Below, piece after piece: positions 62,958 to 64,000 of a DNA stretch of 64,000 nt. Made by a program: the position numbers and the translations under genes. Below the pieces are notes generated by a model. That model saw nothing but the letters and a program-made list of their open reading frames with translations, did not search any database and had not been told where the DNA came from. How positions within the stretch are numbered: the first letter of the stretch is position 1; each line of letters starts with the position of its first letter. This DNA comes from Pseudobdellovibrionaceae bacterium (GTDB lineage Bacteria; Bdellovibrionota; Bdellovibrionia; Bdellovibrionales; UBA1609): assembly GCA_018663505.1 (NCBI GenBank), contig JABJQG010000013.1:62001-126000 (forward strand). Direction: 5' to 3'.

Positions 62958-64000
62958 ATGAAACTAAATATTAAAAATTTTATAGGACTAACTAAATCTA
63001 TATTGGTGTTAACACTCGCTCTGGTAATTTCTGGTTGCGCCACCACGGGTGGGAACAGTTTTAAGATTAAGGAACATAAAGAGATTACTTTATCTAATGG
63101 ACTTAAAGTCTACTTGATTCCAGACCAATCCCTTCCATATACGAGTTATGAATTACTAGTAAAAGTAGGTAGTGTAAATGACCCTCAGGGGCAAGAAGGA
63201 ATTAGTTCTTTTGTTGGAACTATGTTGAAAAAAGGAACACGTAATATGTCGGCCTTGGGCATTGCAGATGAGCTAGGTCAAGTTGGCTCACACCTGTCAA
63301 TCTATACAGCAAATGATTACACCATGATATCAAGTTCTGGTTTATCTTTTCATCAAGACAAAGTGTTAGATGTATTTTCTCAAATTATTACTGAACCCAG
63401 CTTTAATTCCATGGAGATTGTTAGACTAAGAAAACAGTATAACGCCTCTTTTCAGAAAACTGTTGATAACCCAAGTCACCTTGCCTCCATTGCTTTTAAT
63501 GAATATTTATATCAAGATCACCCCTATGGAAGAAGATCTCAAGGAACTCCCTCTAGTTTAAAAGAAATAAAGAAAAAACATATTATAAAGTTTTATAGAA
63601 AGTATTTTCGTCCAAACAACTCCATGTTGTCTGTGGTTGGTAACTACCCTAAGAATATTAAACAAATTCTTGAAGATAAATTTGGCAATTGGAAAGTGAG
63701 AAAATCAAAAACAATAGAGTTCCCAGTTAAATCTCCCATTAATGGTTATCAAGTTCAGTTGGTACACAAGCCGGGGTTAAAACAAAGTGAAGTGCGAATT
63801 GGCCATTATGGAATAAAAAGAACGGACAAGGATTTTCTATCCATACGACTTGCAAATATGATCTTAGGTGGCGGTTTCACTAGTCGGCTTATGGCAGATA
63901 TTAGAGTTAAAAGAGGCTTAACCTATGGCGTGAGTTCACAGTTTTCATCTAAACTTGATGGAGGTTCTTTTTTAATCAATACAAGTACTCGACACGAAAA
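62958..64000 (+). CDS. M16-family lipoprotein with degenerate metal site, truncated by window end
   Basis: The frame runs from the ATG at 62958 to the right edge without a stop (about 347 codons). It has a lipoprotein signal peptide ending VISGC (Cys at about residue 26) and the M16 fold pattern: TLSNGLKVYLIPD and the segment EGISSFVGTMLKKGT where HxxEH would be. That segment has Ser, Val and Thr in place of the metal ligands, so this chain should be non-catalytic. Later GGFTSRLMADIRVKRGLTYGV supplies the R/Y substrate-binding motif (cited as TSRLMADIR and GLTYGV). It starts 24 bases after the catalytic partner. Confidence 0.9.
   Translation, partial: MKLNIKNFIGLTKSILVLTLALVISGCATTGGNSFKIKEHKEITLSNGLKVYLIPDQSLPYTSYELLVKVGSVNDPQGQEGISSFVGTMLKKGTRNMSALGIADELGQVGSHLSIYTANDYTMISSSGLSFHQDKVLDVFSQIITEPSFNSMEIVRLRKQYNASFQKTVDNPSHLASIAFNEYLYQDHPYGRRSQGTPSSLKEIKKKHIIKFYRKYFRPNNSMLSVVGNYPKNIKQILEDKFGNWKVRKSKTIEFPVKSPINGYQVQLVHKPGLKQSEVRIGHYGIKRTDKDFLSIRLANMILGGGFTSRLMADIRVKRGLTYGVSSQFSSKLDGGSFLINTSTRHE

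Noticed and set aside
1-64000. CRISPR array, prophage, integrase or transposase gene.
   Set aside because: No regularly spaced direct repeats and no frame with integrase, transposase or phage structural motifs was found.

Overview
The window is AT-rich DNA from a Gram-negative bacterium with a complete type II secretion system, a cbb3 oxidase, a flagellar FliL, outer-membrane lipoproteins and a proteobacterial-type nar operon. GspN, an L,D-transpeptidase with an extra C-terminal domain, and the overall gene style suggest the Bdellovibrionota or a nearby former deltaproteobacterial lineage. That placement is inference: there is no rRNA here, and I recognise no tRNA gene or CRISPR array.

Layout. 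Bases 1-1950 hold the end of ccoP and then ccoG (cbb3 oxidase). Bases 2181-16388 are one minus-strand type II secretion operon in the canonical order gspC-D-E-F-G-H-I-J-K-L-M-N. Most of its larger gaps contain structured repeats. Bases 16507-21575 carry a lipoprotein, a glutamine amidotransferase broken by one in-frame stop, an AgmX/TonB-like protein, secG, a receiver-GAF protein without the phosphoacceptor Asp, and a putatively exported protein-kinase-like protein. Bases 21810-28707 hold tmk-holB-tatD, then gap-pgk-tpiA and a creatininase-family gene. Bases 28953-38397 hold a histidine kinase, a zinc-ribbon protein, ilvA, hisC-cmk-rpsA-sppA, a VOC epimerase, a rhomboid protease and a small protein, closed by a clear terminator.

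Bases 38614-39744 encode an L,D-transpeptidase on the minus strand. After about 1 kb without a gene comes a nitrate respiration island (40765-60104): diheme cytochrome c, narGHJI, narK, a hemerythrin, an unknown protein, then molybdenum-cofactor genes (moeA, moaA, moaC, a mobB-mobA fusion, moaD, a moaE-moeB-rhodanese triple fusion), a TauE/SafE transporter and a second NarK fused to a UspA domain behind an FNR-like box. The island encodes the molybdoenzyme, most of the pathway for its cofactor, nitrate/nitrite transport and a likely electron donor. The window ends with fliL and a pair of M16 peptidases, one with an intact metal site and one degenerate.

The most unusual content is non-coding. 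Two elements flanking glycolytic genes (24199-24503 and 26829-27217) share a 65-base core (63 of 65 identical) but carry two nested pairs of arms. The outer arms are unrelated between the copies, and the inner arms share only their ends. Within each copy every arm pair is perfectly or almost perfectly self-complementary. There is also a dispersed hairpin repeat family with a compensatory base-pair change, a 184-base cloverleaf-like element between gspE and gspD, a nested quasi-palindrome upstream of nar, and a perfect 36-bp-arm hairpin upstream of moeA.
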